7,237 bases of DNA from Phycisphaerales bacterium (GTDB lineage: Bacteria > Planctomycetota > Phycisphaerae > Phycisphaerales > UBA1924): contig JAGVLZ010000389.1 in NCBI GenBank assembly GCA_020054055.1, forward strand, positions 1 to 7,237. Direction: 5' to 3'. The translations under genes and the position numbers were made by a program. Below, one piece after another: positions 1 through 4,418 of this stretch. Under the pieces are notes generated by a model that was given only the letters and a program-made list of their open reading frames with translations, had not been told where the DNA came from and ran no database searches. Position 1 is the stretch's first letter. Each line of letters begins with the position of its first letter.

Positions 1-1
1 C

Positions 2-346
2 GTCGAGTGCGTTGACGAGAACGACCCCGTCGAAGTCGGCGGCCAGACCACCTACCACATCGAAGTCAAGAACCAGGGCTCCGCCCCGGGCACCGGCATC
101 AAGGTCTCGCTCGAACTCCCCGCTCAGGAAGACTTCGTCTCCGGCACCGGCGCTACCGCCGTCACGGCCGCGGGCAAGGCCATCACCATGGCGTCGCTCC
201 CAACGCTCGCCCCGGGGGCAACCGCGACCTGGCACGTCACCATCAAGGCCAACGCCCCCGGCGATGTCCGCCTCCGCCTGAAGGTCACCTCTGACCAGTT
301 CTCGAACCCGATCGAAGAGACCGAGTCGACGAACCTGTATCAGTAA
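2..346 (+). CDS. C-terminal fragment of a DUF11/CARDB-like surface or secreted protein (5' end outside window)
   Basis: The frame is open from base 2 to a TAA at 344-346, giving 114 residues of a protein that begins before the window. The fragment reads as one immunoglobulin-like repeat: VEVGGQTTYHIEVKNQG, then a turn with GTGIKVSLELP, then LPTLAPGATATWHVTIKA and a final strand ending ESTNLYQ. The order 'G..TTY.I.V.N.G', 'LAPG', 'W.V..KA', 'GD.R', 'E.ESTN.Y' is the usual signature of DUF11/CARDB beta-sandwich repeats found in large cell-surface or secreted proteins, including planctomycete ones. Third codon positions are strongly C/G, supporting this frame. The domain probably ends the protein, since only three residues follow ESTN. 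No anchor or sorting signal is visible after it. The full length, the number of repeats and the role cannot be seen. A strong terminator follows 49 bases downstream. Confidence 0.8.
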   Translation, partial: VECVDENDPVEVGGQTTYHIEVKNQGSAPGTGIKVSLELPAQEDFVSGTGATAVTAAGKAITMASLPTLAPGATATWHVTIKANAPGDVRLRLKVTSDQFSNPIEETESTNLYQ

Positions 347-349
347 GTC

Positions 350-384
350 AGGCATTGGGCACTAGGCAGCAGGCAATAGGCCAG
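350..384. repeat. Degenerate heptad repeat, five RGGCNNN units
   Basis: Five consecutive 7-base units, aggcatt, gggcact, aggcagc, aggcaat and aggccag, start four bases after the stop codon of the upstream gene. The first four bases of each unit fit RGGC and the last three vary. The same design, a fixed G-rich start with a free remainder, appears between the two clpP genes. Confidence 0.7.
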
Positions 385-394
385 ACATGAATCC

Positions 395-427
395 AACGGG
401 CGGGGTCAACGGACCCCGCCCGTTTTT
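395..427 (+). terminator. Intrinsic terminator after the DUF11-like gene
   Basis: A perfect 13-bp stem (395-407 with 412-424), mostly G/C, closes an AACG loop, and its last bases run into TTTTT (423-427). It lies about 50 bases past the stop at 346. There is no T-tract on the opposite side, so it acts on the + strand. It insulates dprA from upstream transcription. Confidence 0.85.
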
Positions 428-442
428 CATTTCGGGGGCCGG

Positions 443-448
443 TACACT
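443..448 (+). promoter_or_regulatory. Predicted leaderless -10 box of dprA (TACACT)
   Basis: TACACT fits TANNNT and ends exactly 6 nt before the ATG at 455, so a normal start of transcription would fall on the A of the start codon. There is no Shine-Dalgarno sequence and no clear -35 hexamer, and only 27 bp separate the upstream terminator from the ATG. The surrounding CGGTACACTC recurs before the small lipoprotein gene at 2563. Confidence 0.5.
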
Positions 449-454
449 CGGGTC

Positions 455-1660
455 ATGCCCGTCTCCGGCACGCTCGCGCTGCTCCGCCTTACGCTGGTCA
501 ACGGCGTGGGGCCTGTGCTCGGGCGGCGGCTGATTGCCGCGTTCGGCTCGGCGGAGCAGGTGTTCGGCGCTTCCCCCGCCGACCTCGAACGAATCGAGGG
601 GATCGGTTCGACCAAGGCGCGACGCATCCACGCCTCGATGCTCGAGTCCGAATCGGCGCTCGAACACGAGATCGAACTCGCGGAGAAGCACCGCGCCCGC
701 ATCATCCCGCTGGGCGACCCGGACTATCCGCCGCTGCTCGCGGAGGCGGTTGATGCGCCGCTGGTGCTCTATGTTCGTGGCGCCACGCCTTGCCCGACCG
801 GCACCTTTGCGGTCGGGATCGTCGGCTCGCGGCATTGCACCGCGTATGGAGTCGAGCAGGCGGAGCGTTTCAGCATGATGCTGGCGGAGCAGGGTCTGGT
901 CATCGTGTCGGGCGGAGCGCGGGGCGTGGATTCGGCGGCGCATCGGGCCGCGCTTCGCGTGCAGGGGACGACTGTTGTCGTGATGGGTTGCGGCCTGGGA
1001 AACTGCTACCCGCCGGAAAACGCGGCCGTCTTCGATGACATCGCCTCGCGCGGCGGCACGATCATCAGCGAACTGCCGATCCTGACGGAGCCGAGCCCGG
1101 AGAACTTCCCGGCGCGGAACCGGATCATCGCGGCGATGTCTCTTGGGGTGCTCGTCATCGAAGCGCCGCGCGGGTCGGGGGCGCTCATCACGGCGCGCGT
1201 GGCCATCGACGACTACAACCGCGAGGTCATGGCCGTGCCGGGGCGGATCGACTCGCGCGCGAGCGAAGGCTCGAACGACCTTATCAAGTCCGGGGAGGCG
1301 GCGATGGTGACGTCGCCAAGCGACGTGATCGACCTCCTGGAATCCGCGGCGAGGCACCAGCACGAGGGGACACACGAGCCGCGCTTTGCACAACCCCTCC
1401 TCCCCTTGGGAGGGGGTGGCGAGTCTTCGAGCCGGGGGAGGGACACCGAAGTCAAACTCCGCGCAACTCCGCACTCTCAACTCACGATCACCGAAACTCA
1501 GCGCGTCATTCTTGAAGCGGTGCGGCAGCCCGCCTCCATCGACGACATTTGCCGGACGACCGGCCTCGAGCCCGCGACGATCCAGGCCGAGACCACGATT
1601 CTTGAGATCCGCCGGGTGCTGGTGCGCGAAGGCTCGAAGTTTCGGGCGCGGAGCGCGTAG
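455..1660 (+). CDS. dprA: DprA/Smf: DNA-processing protein, recombination mediator
   Basis: DprA binds incoming single-stranded DNA in the cytoplasm, protects it and loads RecA during transformation. The 401-residue product has the full family layout. Residues ~8-60 form helix-hairpin-helix segments (NGVGPVLGRRL, IEGIGSTKARRI). Residues ~115-295 are the Rossmann-like DprA core, with GSR 124-126, SGGARGVD 152-159, NFPARNRII 217-225 and SGALITA 241-247. Residues ~342-398 form a winged-helix domain like that of many longer DprA proteins. Between core and winged helix, residues ~305-345 are low complexity (LPLGGGGESSSRGRD) and are encoded by repeat DNA. The ATG at 455 gives a natural N-terminus; it lacks a Shine-Dalgarno but has a -10-like box 6 nt upstream, so the mRNA is probably leaderless. 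No other competence gene is in view, so activity in transformation is inferred from family only. Confidence 0.95.
   Translation: MPVSGTLALLRLTLVNGVGPVLGRRLIAAFGSAEQVFGASPADLERIEGIGSTKARRIHASMLESESALEHEIELAEKHRARIIPLGDPDYPPLLAEAVDAPLVLYVRGATPCPTGTFAVGIVGSRHCTAYGVEQAERFSMMLAEQGLVIVSGGARGVDSAAHRAALRVQGTTVVVMGCGLGNCYPPENAAVFDDIASRGGTIISELPILTEPSPENFPARNRIIAAMSLGVLVIEAPRGSGALITARVAIDDYNREVMAVPGRIDSRASEGSNDLIKSGEAAMVTSPSDVIDLLESAARHQHEGTHEPRFAQPLLPLGGGGESSSRGRDTEVKLRATPHSQLTITETQRVILEAVRQPASIDDICRTTGLEPATIQAETTILEIRRVLVREGSKFRARSA
1384..1450. repeat. GC-rich palindromic repeat inside dprA, with reversed CTCGAAGACTCGC core
   Basis: A C-rich run (1394-1405) is followed by two G-rich runs (1408-1416 and 1433-1442), either of which can pair with it, so two alternative hairpins are possible. 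Between the G-runs, 1419-1431 is the reverse complement of CTCGAAGACTCGC, the core of the hairpins at 2468, 2815 and 4361. The element stays in frame and encodes the Gly/Ser-rich linker of DprA. Confidence 0.6.
1456..1486. repeat. Short ACTC-phased heptad-like repeat in the dprA linker
   Basis: ACTC recurs at 1456, 1466, 1473 and 1480, with spacings of 10, 7 and 7. It directly follows the palindromic element and completes the repeat-derived linker of DprA. It is short, so chance is not excluded. Confidence 0.35.
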
Positions 1661-1717
1661 GGTCGTGTGTGACTGCTCGCCGCCCGAACTCGTGCATGAG
1701 TAGAGGCGGTAGAGGGC

Positions 1718-1744
1718 GTAGCACTGGCGGACGAGCCGCCAGTG
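1718..1744 (+). repeat. REP-like palindrome with 5' GTAG
   Basis: A perfect 9-bp stem, CACTGGCGG (1722-1730) with CCGCCAGTG (1736-1744), closes an ACGAG loop. It is preceded directly by GTAG (1718-1721). A GTAG or GGAG tetranucleotide at the 5' foot of a hairpin marks REP elements recognised by RAYT transposases. It lies 58 bases past the dprA stop. There is no T-tract after it, so it is not a standard terminator. Confidence 0.6.
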
Positions 1745-1769
1745 GCACCCGAGAATCAGCAGCGATCCG

Positions 1770-1775
1770 TATCAT
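1770..1775 (+). promoter_or_regulatory. Predicted leaderless -10 box (TATCAT) of the 1782 gene
   Basis: TATCAT matches five of six bases of the sigma70 -10 consensus and ends exactly 6 nt before the ATG at 1782, so transcription should start on the start codon. No Shine-Dalgarno and no good -35 are seen. The spacing is the same as at dprA. Confidence 0.5.
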
Positions 1776-1781
1776 CCCGTC

Positions 1782-2435
1782 ATGCGGACGCCGCGAGCCA
1801 TGCCCATCCTGATCGCTGTCGCGTTGCTCGTGGGGTGCCGCGCCAAGGGGAAGTGGTCCGAGATCGATCAACTGAGGGAAGAACTCGCGGCGTCGCGGGA
1901 ACAGATCGAGACTCTCTCCGCCGAGCGCGACGAGGCCCGAGCCAAACTCGTCGAGGCGGAACGGGTGCGGCTGAGCACCGGCGATCTTTCGTCCGAGGCG
2001 GCCGCTGCGCTGCCGCGTGTTGTGGCGATCAAGATCGACCGGCTCAGTGGCCTCACCGACTCCCATCCCGACGACGGCCGCCCCTACGACGCGATCGAGG
2101 TGTATCTGAAGCCGTCGGACGGGCGTGAGCGCTTTGTGCAGATCGTCGGGTCCGTCAGCGTTCGTGCCGACCTGGTGCCGCCCGTCGGCTCGAAGCAGGC
2201 TCCCGCCACAATCTCCAGCGCGACCTACGATGCCGGGCAACTCCGGGAGGCGTACCGATCGACGATACTGAGCACGCACTACACGCTCCGAATGCCGATC
2301 GAGACGATGCCCGCGCTCGACATTGCCGACTCGAACATCGCCCTGAGCGTCGAGTTTCTCGACGCACTGACGGGACAGGTCCACCGGGCAGAGAGGGTCC
2401 TCTCGGTTGCCCGGCCGATCGGTTCGAGGGAGTGA
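1782..2435 (+). CDS. Putative lipoprotein with N-terminal coiled coil, unknown function
   Basis: The product has 217 residues. Residues 1-18 look like a type II signal peptide: arginines at 2 and 5, a hydrophobic stretch MPILIAVALLVG, and the lipobox LVGC with Cys19 as the likely lipidated residue. Residues ~24-62 (EIDQLREELAASREQIETLSAERDEARAKLVEAERVR, given here as a composition cue: heptad-spaced Leu/Ala/Ile among charged residues) predict a coiled coil. The rest, ~75-217, alternates hydrophobic and polar residues as in a beta-rich domain (RVVAIKIDRLSG, IEVYLKPSDG, FVQIVGSVSVRADLVPP). I do not recognise the family. The protein probably sits on a membrane facing the periplasm. The ATG at 1782 is preferred because a -10 box ends 6 nt upstream; an in-frame ATG at 1800 would also leave a signal peptide. 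Confidence 0.75.
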   Translation: MRTPRAMPILIAVALLVGCRAKGKWSEIDQLREELAASREQIETLSAERDEARAKLVEAERVRLSTGDLSSEAAAALPRVVAIKIDRLSGLTDSHPDDGRPYDAIEVYLKPSDGRERFVQIVGSVSVRADLVPPVGSKQAPATISSATYDAGQLREAYRSTILSTHYTLRMPIETMPALDIADSNIALSVEFLDALTGQVHRAERVLSVARPIGSRE

Positions 2436-2437
2436 GT

Positions 2438-2534
2438 CGGATTCCGATGGGCTTCCGGGCGCAGCATCCGCTTCTTCGCTCGAAGACTCGCTCAGGAGCG
2501 GCTTCCGTCGTGCCCCACGATCAAACGGAGTCGG
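2438..2534 (+). repeat. REP-like structured repeat, copy A
   Basis: This ~97-bp stretch aligns end to end with copy B at 2784-2881. Its centre is a hairpin of CCGCTTC (2468-2474) with GGAGCGG (2495-2501), seven pairs including one G-T. The loop holds CTCGAAGACTCGCTCA (2479-2494). A weaker outer stem pairs GGGC (2457-2460) with GCCC (2512-2515). The hairpin lies 33 bases past the stop of the lipoprotein gene at 2435 and upstream of the next start. Confidence 0.7.
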
Positions 2535-2548
2535 CAAGAGTCCGACGG

Positions 2549-2554
2549 TACACT
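2549..2554 (+). promoter_or_regulatory. Predicted near-leaderless -10 box (TACACT) of the 2563 gene
   Basis: TACACT ends 8 nt before the GTG at 2563, predicting an untranslated leader of about 2 nt. It sits in CGGTACACTC, the same ten bases found before dprA. No Shine-Dalgarno is visible. Confidence 0.45.
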
Positions 2555-2562
2555 CCTGATGC

Positions 2563-2772
2563 GTGCCGCGATTCATGCTCAAACTTTTCGCCCTGATGAT
2601 TGTCTCGACGTTGCTGGCTGGCTGCGGCAAGGTGCTTCTCTCTCCCAAGGATGAGCGTTCGCAGTACGACCGTTACGACCGCGTGCGTAACGACTATGCC
2701 CAGCAGTTCGTTACCGATGAGTATGGGCGGCAACTGCCCAACGTGCGGGCGAGGCTGAAGCCGAGGGATTGA
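2563..2772 (+). CDS. Small (69 aa) predicted lipoprotein
   Basis: The product starts MPRFMLKLFALMIVSTLLAG and has the lipobox LAGC, with Cys21 as the likely lipidated residue, so the mature part is only about 49 residues. It is hydrophilic and rich in Tyr, Asp and Arg: SPKDERSQYDRYDRVRN, then DEYGRQLPNVRARLKPRD. The tail resembles short lipoproteins I associate with Phycisphaerae-like planctomycetes, but that is memory rather than a search, and no function is known to me. Transcription probably starts beside the GTG at 2563, which favours that start; an in-frame ATG at 2575 would shorten the signal peptide by four residues and is possible. The gene is flanked on both sides by copies of the same structured repeat. 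A lexA gene converges from the right. Confidence 0.7.
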   Translation: MPRFMLKLFALMIVSTLLAGCGKVLLSPKDERSQYDRYDRVRNDYAQQFVTDEYGRQLPNVRARLKPRD

Positions 2773-2783
2773 GCGCGATGATG

Positions 2784-2881
2784 CGGATTCCATAGTGCCC
2801 CCGGGCGGGAGCATCCGCTTCATTGCTCGAAGACTCGCTCAGAAGCGGCTTCCTTGACGCCCGGAGATCAATCGGAGCCGG
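2784..2881 (+). repeat. REP-like structured repeat, copy B
   Basis: This is the best-formed copy. The inner hairpin pairs CCGCTTC (2815-2821) perfectly with GAAGCGG (2842-2848) around a loop with CTCGAAGACTCGCTCA (2826-2841). An outer stem pairs CCGGGCG (2801-2807) perfectly with CGCCCGG (2858-2864). GGAG (2808-2811) precedes the inner hairpin, as in REP elements. It lies between two convergent genes, 43 bases past the stop at 2772. It may also shape the 3' end of the lexA transcript, but there is no T-tract. Confidence 0.75.
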
Positions 2882-2912
2882 TCTGACCCGCGCCGCTTGA
2901 AGTGCAATCGGT

Positions 2913-3521
2913 CTAATACTTCCGCAGCACGCCGACGACGATTCCCTGGACCTTGCAGTCCTTGACCTTGATGGGGTCGAAGGCGGAGTTGGCGGGCTGG
3001 AGGCGGATGTGGTCCGCTTCCTTGAAGTAGGTTTTGAGCGTGGTCTCGCCGTTGGGGAGGAGGGCGACGACCTTGTCGCCGTTGCGTGCGGTGTCGCGGC
3101 GTTCGACGAGGACGTAGTCGCCGCTGAAGATGCCCTCGTCCTTCATGGAGTCGCCATCGACGCGGAGGGCGAAGGTGGGCTGGCCTCCGCGCGGGGCCAT
3201 GAGAGCGCCGAGGTCGAGTTCATCGGTATCGGCGAACTTCTCGATGGGGTTTCCGGCGGCGATCTTGCCGACGAGTGGGAACTTGAGGGGGCGCTCTTCG
3301 TCGGGGAGCGAGATGCCGTCAGCGATCGACAAAGAGCGTGCTTTGTTGGGCTCGCGGACGAGGGCGCCCTTCTTGATGAGGGCTTCGACGTGCTCGAAGA
3401 CCGTGACCTTGCTGACGCCGAGTTCGTCCGCGAGTTCCTGCATCGTCGGCGAATAGCCACGCCGGACGCGGCAGTCGCGGATGAGTTGGAGGATTTTGAG
3501 TTGCTTTGGGGTGAGGTTCAT
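2913..3521 (-). CDS. lexA: LexA, SOS-response transcriptional repressor
   Basis: LexA represses DNA-damage genes and cleaves itself when activated by RecA filaments. The 202-residue product shows both halves. Residues 1-66 form the winged helix-turn-helix (LTPKQLKILQLI, GYSPTMQELADELGVS, then KARSLSI). Residues ~80-202 form the S24 peptidase domain: the self-cleavage site Ala89-Gly90 in KIAAGNP, nucleophile Ser125 in RVDGDSM, and general-base Lys163 in TTLKTY. Length and residue spacing match the family, so it should be active. The ATG at 3521 is supported by GAGAGG at 3529-3534, seven bases upstream. I found no E. coli-, Bacillus- or alphaproteobacterial-type SOS box in the leader; the DNA-binding half is probably tuned to a lineage-specific operator. 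A short inverted repeat at 3552-3566 is the only symmetric site close to the start. Confidence 0.96.
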   Translation of the reverse strand: MNLTPKQLKILQLIRDCRVRRGYSPTMQELADELGVSKVTVFEHVEALIKKGALVREPNKARSLSIADGISLPDEERPLKFPLVGKIAAGNPIEKFADTDELDLGALMAPRGGQPTFALRVDGDSMKDEGIFSGDYVLVERRDTARNGDKVVALLPNGETTLKTYFKEADHIRLQPANSAFDPIKVKDCKVQGIVVGVLRKY

Positions 3522-3528
3522 GGTGCGG

Positions 3529-3534
3529 CCTCTC
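3529..3534 (-). promoter_or_regulatory. Shine-Dalgarno site of lexA (GAGAGG)
   Basis: GAGAGG lies seven bases before the lexA ATG and fixes the start codon. It contrasts with dprA and the two lipoprotein genes, which have none. Confidence 0.7.
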
Positions 3535-3551
3535 TGTGAACGGACGATGAC

Positions 3552-3566
3552 CGGCCCGGTGGGCCG
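3552..3566. promoter_or_regulatory. Inverted repeat in the lexA leader, possible operator
   Basis: CGGCCC and GGGCCG form a perfect 6-bp inverted repeat around GGT, 31-45 bases upstream of the lexA start. It could be an operator for autorepression or a small RNA hairpin. It does not match a known LexA box, and short G/C palindromes are common in such DNA. Confidence 0.2.
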
Positions 3567-3784
3567 ATTCGGGTTCGTGTACGCGCGCGCGAGCGGAAGA
3601 CGCCTGGAGGCCGGCGCGCAATGCGGCCCACGAGGCGAGGGATGCCTGAATGACTGGACGATGACTGTCGAGGACGCACCGGGCCCCGACGAGGAGGGCG
3701 AGGAGCCGGTCGGTGTCGGTGCGGTCGGCGTTTGCCTGCGCGGAGTGAGTTTCGGGGTCGGGCCAGCGCCAGCGGAGGGACCAA

Positions 3785-3804
3785 GGGACTCGAAGACTCA
3801 TCCC
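3785..3804. repeat. Short partial match to the REP-like core
   Basis: CTCGAAGACTCA (3789-3800) matches eleven of the twelve bases of the repeat core CTCGAAGACTCG and is closed by a 4-bp stem, GGGA with TCCC. It lacks the longer stem of the other copies, so it is either a decayed copy or chance. Confidence 0.3.
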
Positions 3805-4360
3805 GAGCGTGTGACGCGAATGTTCCCGAGATTCAAGGTGACGGGTGAAGTCGCCCCCCGGGCCAACGGAGACAAGAGGTTCGTGGGTGTCGGCTGTGAG
3901 CGGCATGTTTGGCGTCTGCCCGGCTTTGTCGCGAGCGGTTCCGGATCCTCGCGTCTGCTCGTTCCGTTCTCTGGTTTCGACCCACACCGATCCTCGATGC
4001 GTCGGGTCTGCACAGGCCCGCTGTCGTTTGGTATACATTACCCACACATCGACCGCACGGCAAGTGGAATGTTGATATTTTTTTGGGGGGCATTCGGGTA
4101 GTTTCGATACGAACTCAGCGATGACATCCATCGCAGCGGTCACGAACTGCGCGCCGATCGCCCCATTGATCGAATCGTAAATGCTTATAGACACTAGGTT
4201 TATGACGTGCCACACCGATCCGAACCGGGACCGGATAGTGGCGATCGATGGGACATCACTTGAGGTCCGGCTACCTTGGCGTCGCAAAGGCGAATCCGAA
4301 GACCCGGCGCATCGCTCGCCCAAGCCTTGATGGGCGGGCCCGATGGATTGGAGGGATCAT

Positions 4361-4394
4361 CCGCCACGTCACTCGAAGACCCGCTCAGTGGCGG
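4361..4394 (+). repeat. REP-like structured repeat, copy C (compensated stem)
   Basis: CCGCCAC (4361-4367) pairs perfectly with GTGGCGG (4388-4394) around a loop containing CTCGAAGACCCGCTCA (4372-4387), one base different from copies A and B. Two stem positions differ from copy B and both partners have changed together, so pairing is kept. It lies 25 bases past the clpP-1 stop, antisense to that gene. On the plus strand it runs into TTTT, but no plus-strand gene is nearby. Confidence 0.7.
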
Positions 4395-4418
4395 CCTTTT
4401 GCCAGGAAATTTGTTGAA

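Larger units (their letters stand above)
3540..3906 (-). other. Coding-like stretch without a clean end, possible gene remnant
   Basis: On the minus strand one frame keeps codon-like composition from an ATG at 3906 (MPLTADTHEPLVSV) or 3800 (MSLRVPWSLRW) to about 3540. From ~3785 to ~3660 nearly every third base is C or G, and the translation contains a plausible helical segment, DTDRLLALLVGARCVL. The competing plus frame is less biased. However, the frame has no stop until 3319, inside lexA, and neither start has a ribosome site. A different minus frame ends in a TGA that overlaps the lexA ATG (ATGA), so a one-base shift near the end would give a gene stopping there. It may be a frameshifted or decayed gene, or only compositional bias. 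I do not recognise the sequence. Confidence 0.25.
3522..4418. other. Long region with no convincing intact gene between lexA and clpP
   Basis: Nearly 900 bases lie between the 5' end of lexA and the 3' end of clpP-1. The open frames here lack start sites, run over neighbouring genes or have random-looking composition. Contents are the lexA leader; the minus-strand coding-like stretch at 3540-3906; a CTCGAAGACTCA motif flanked by GGGA/TCCC (3785-3804); a lower-GC patch at roughly 4025-4210 with a T7G6 run; and the REP-like hairpin at 4361-4394. I see no tRNA, rRNA or known riboswitch. Confidence 0.5.

Noticed and set aside
12..281. Plus-strand frame of 89 aa at the left edge
   Set aside because: It is the out-of-frame shadow of the DUF11-like coding region; the Ser/Arg/Pro-rich translation has no domain.
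362..1480. Long minus-strand open frame (372 aa) opposite dprA
   Set aside because: It is fully antisense to a gene with all family motifs, and its translation is Arg/His/Pro-rich with no recognisable pattern. High GC makes stops rare.
2347..2365. 8-bp perfect hairpin (GCGTCGAG/CTCGACGC) near the end of the 1782 gene
   Set aside because: It is inside coding sequence, encodes an unremarkable SVEFLDAL segment, has no T-tract and does not resemble the repeat family.
1506..2648. Minus-strand open frame (380 aa) across the dprA end and the lipoprotein genes
   Set aside because: It spans several genes and the repeat at 2438-2534; composition is Arg/Pro/Gly-rich and random-looking.
2468..2848. Copies A and B as ordinary intrinsic terminators
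   Set aside because: Neither hairpin is followed by a T-run; the conserved loop and dispersed copies fit a repeat family better, though an effect on mRNA ends is not excluded.
3390..3404. CTCGAAGAC match inside lexA
   Set aside because: Only nine bases match, and they encode the conserved VFEHV helix of LexA, so chance under coding constraint is enough.
3481..4101. Plus-strand 206-aa frame over the lexA-clpP gap
   Set aside because: It starts inside lexA in antisense, has weaker codon bias than the opposite strand and shows no motif.
3319..4323. Minus-strand 334-aa frame through the lexA start
   Set aside because: As a whole it overlaps lexA by 203 bases in another frame and has no ribosome site. 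Only the 3540-3906 part has coding-like composition and is reported with low confidence.
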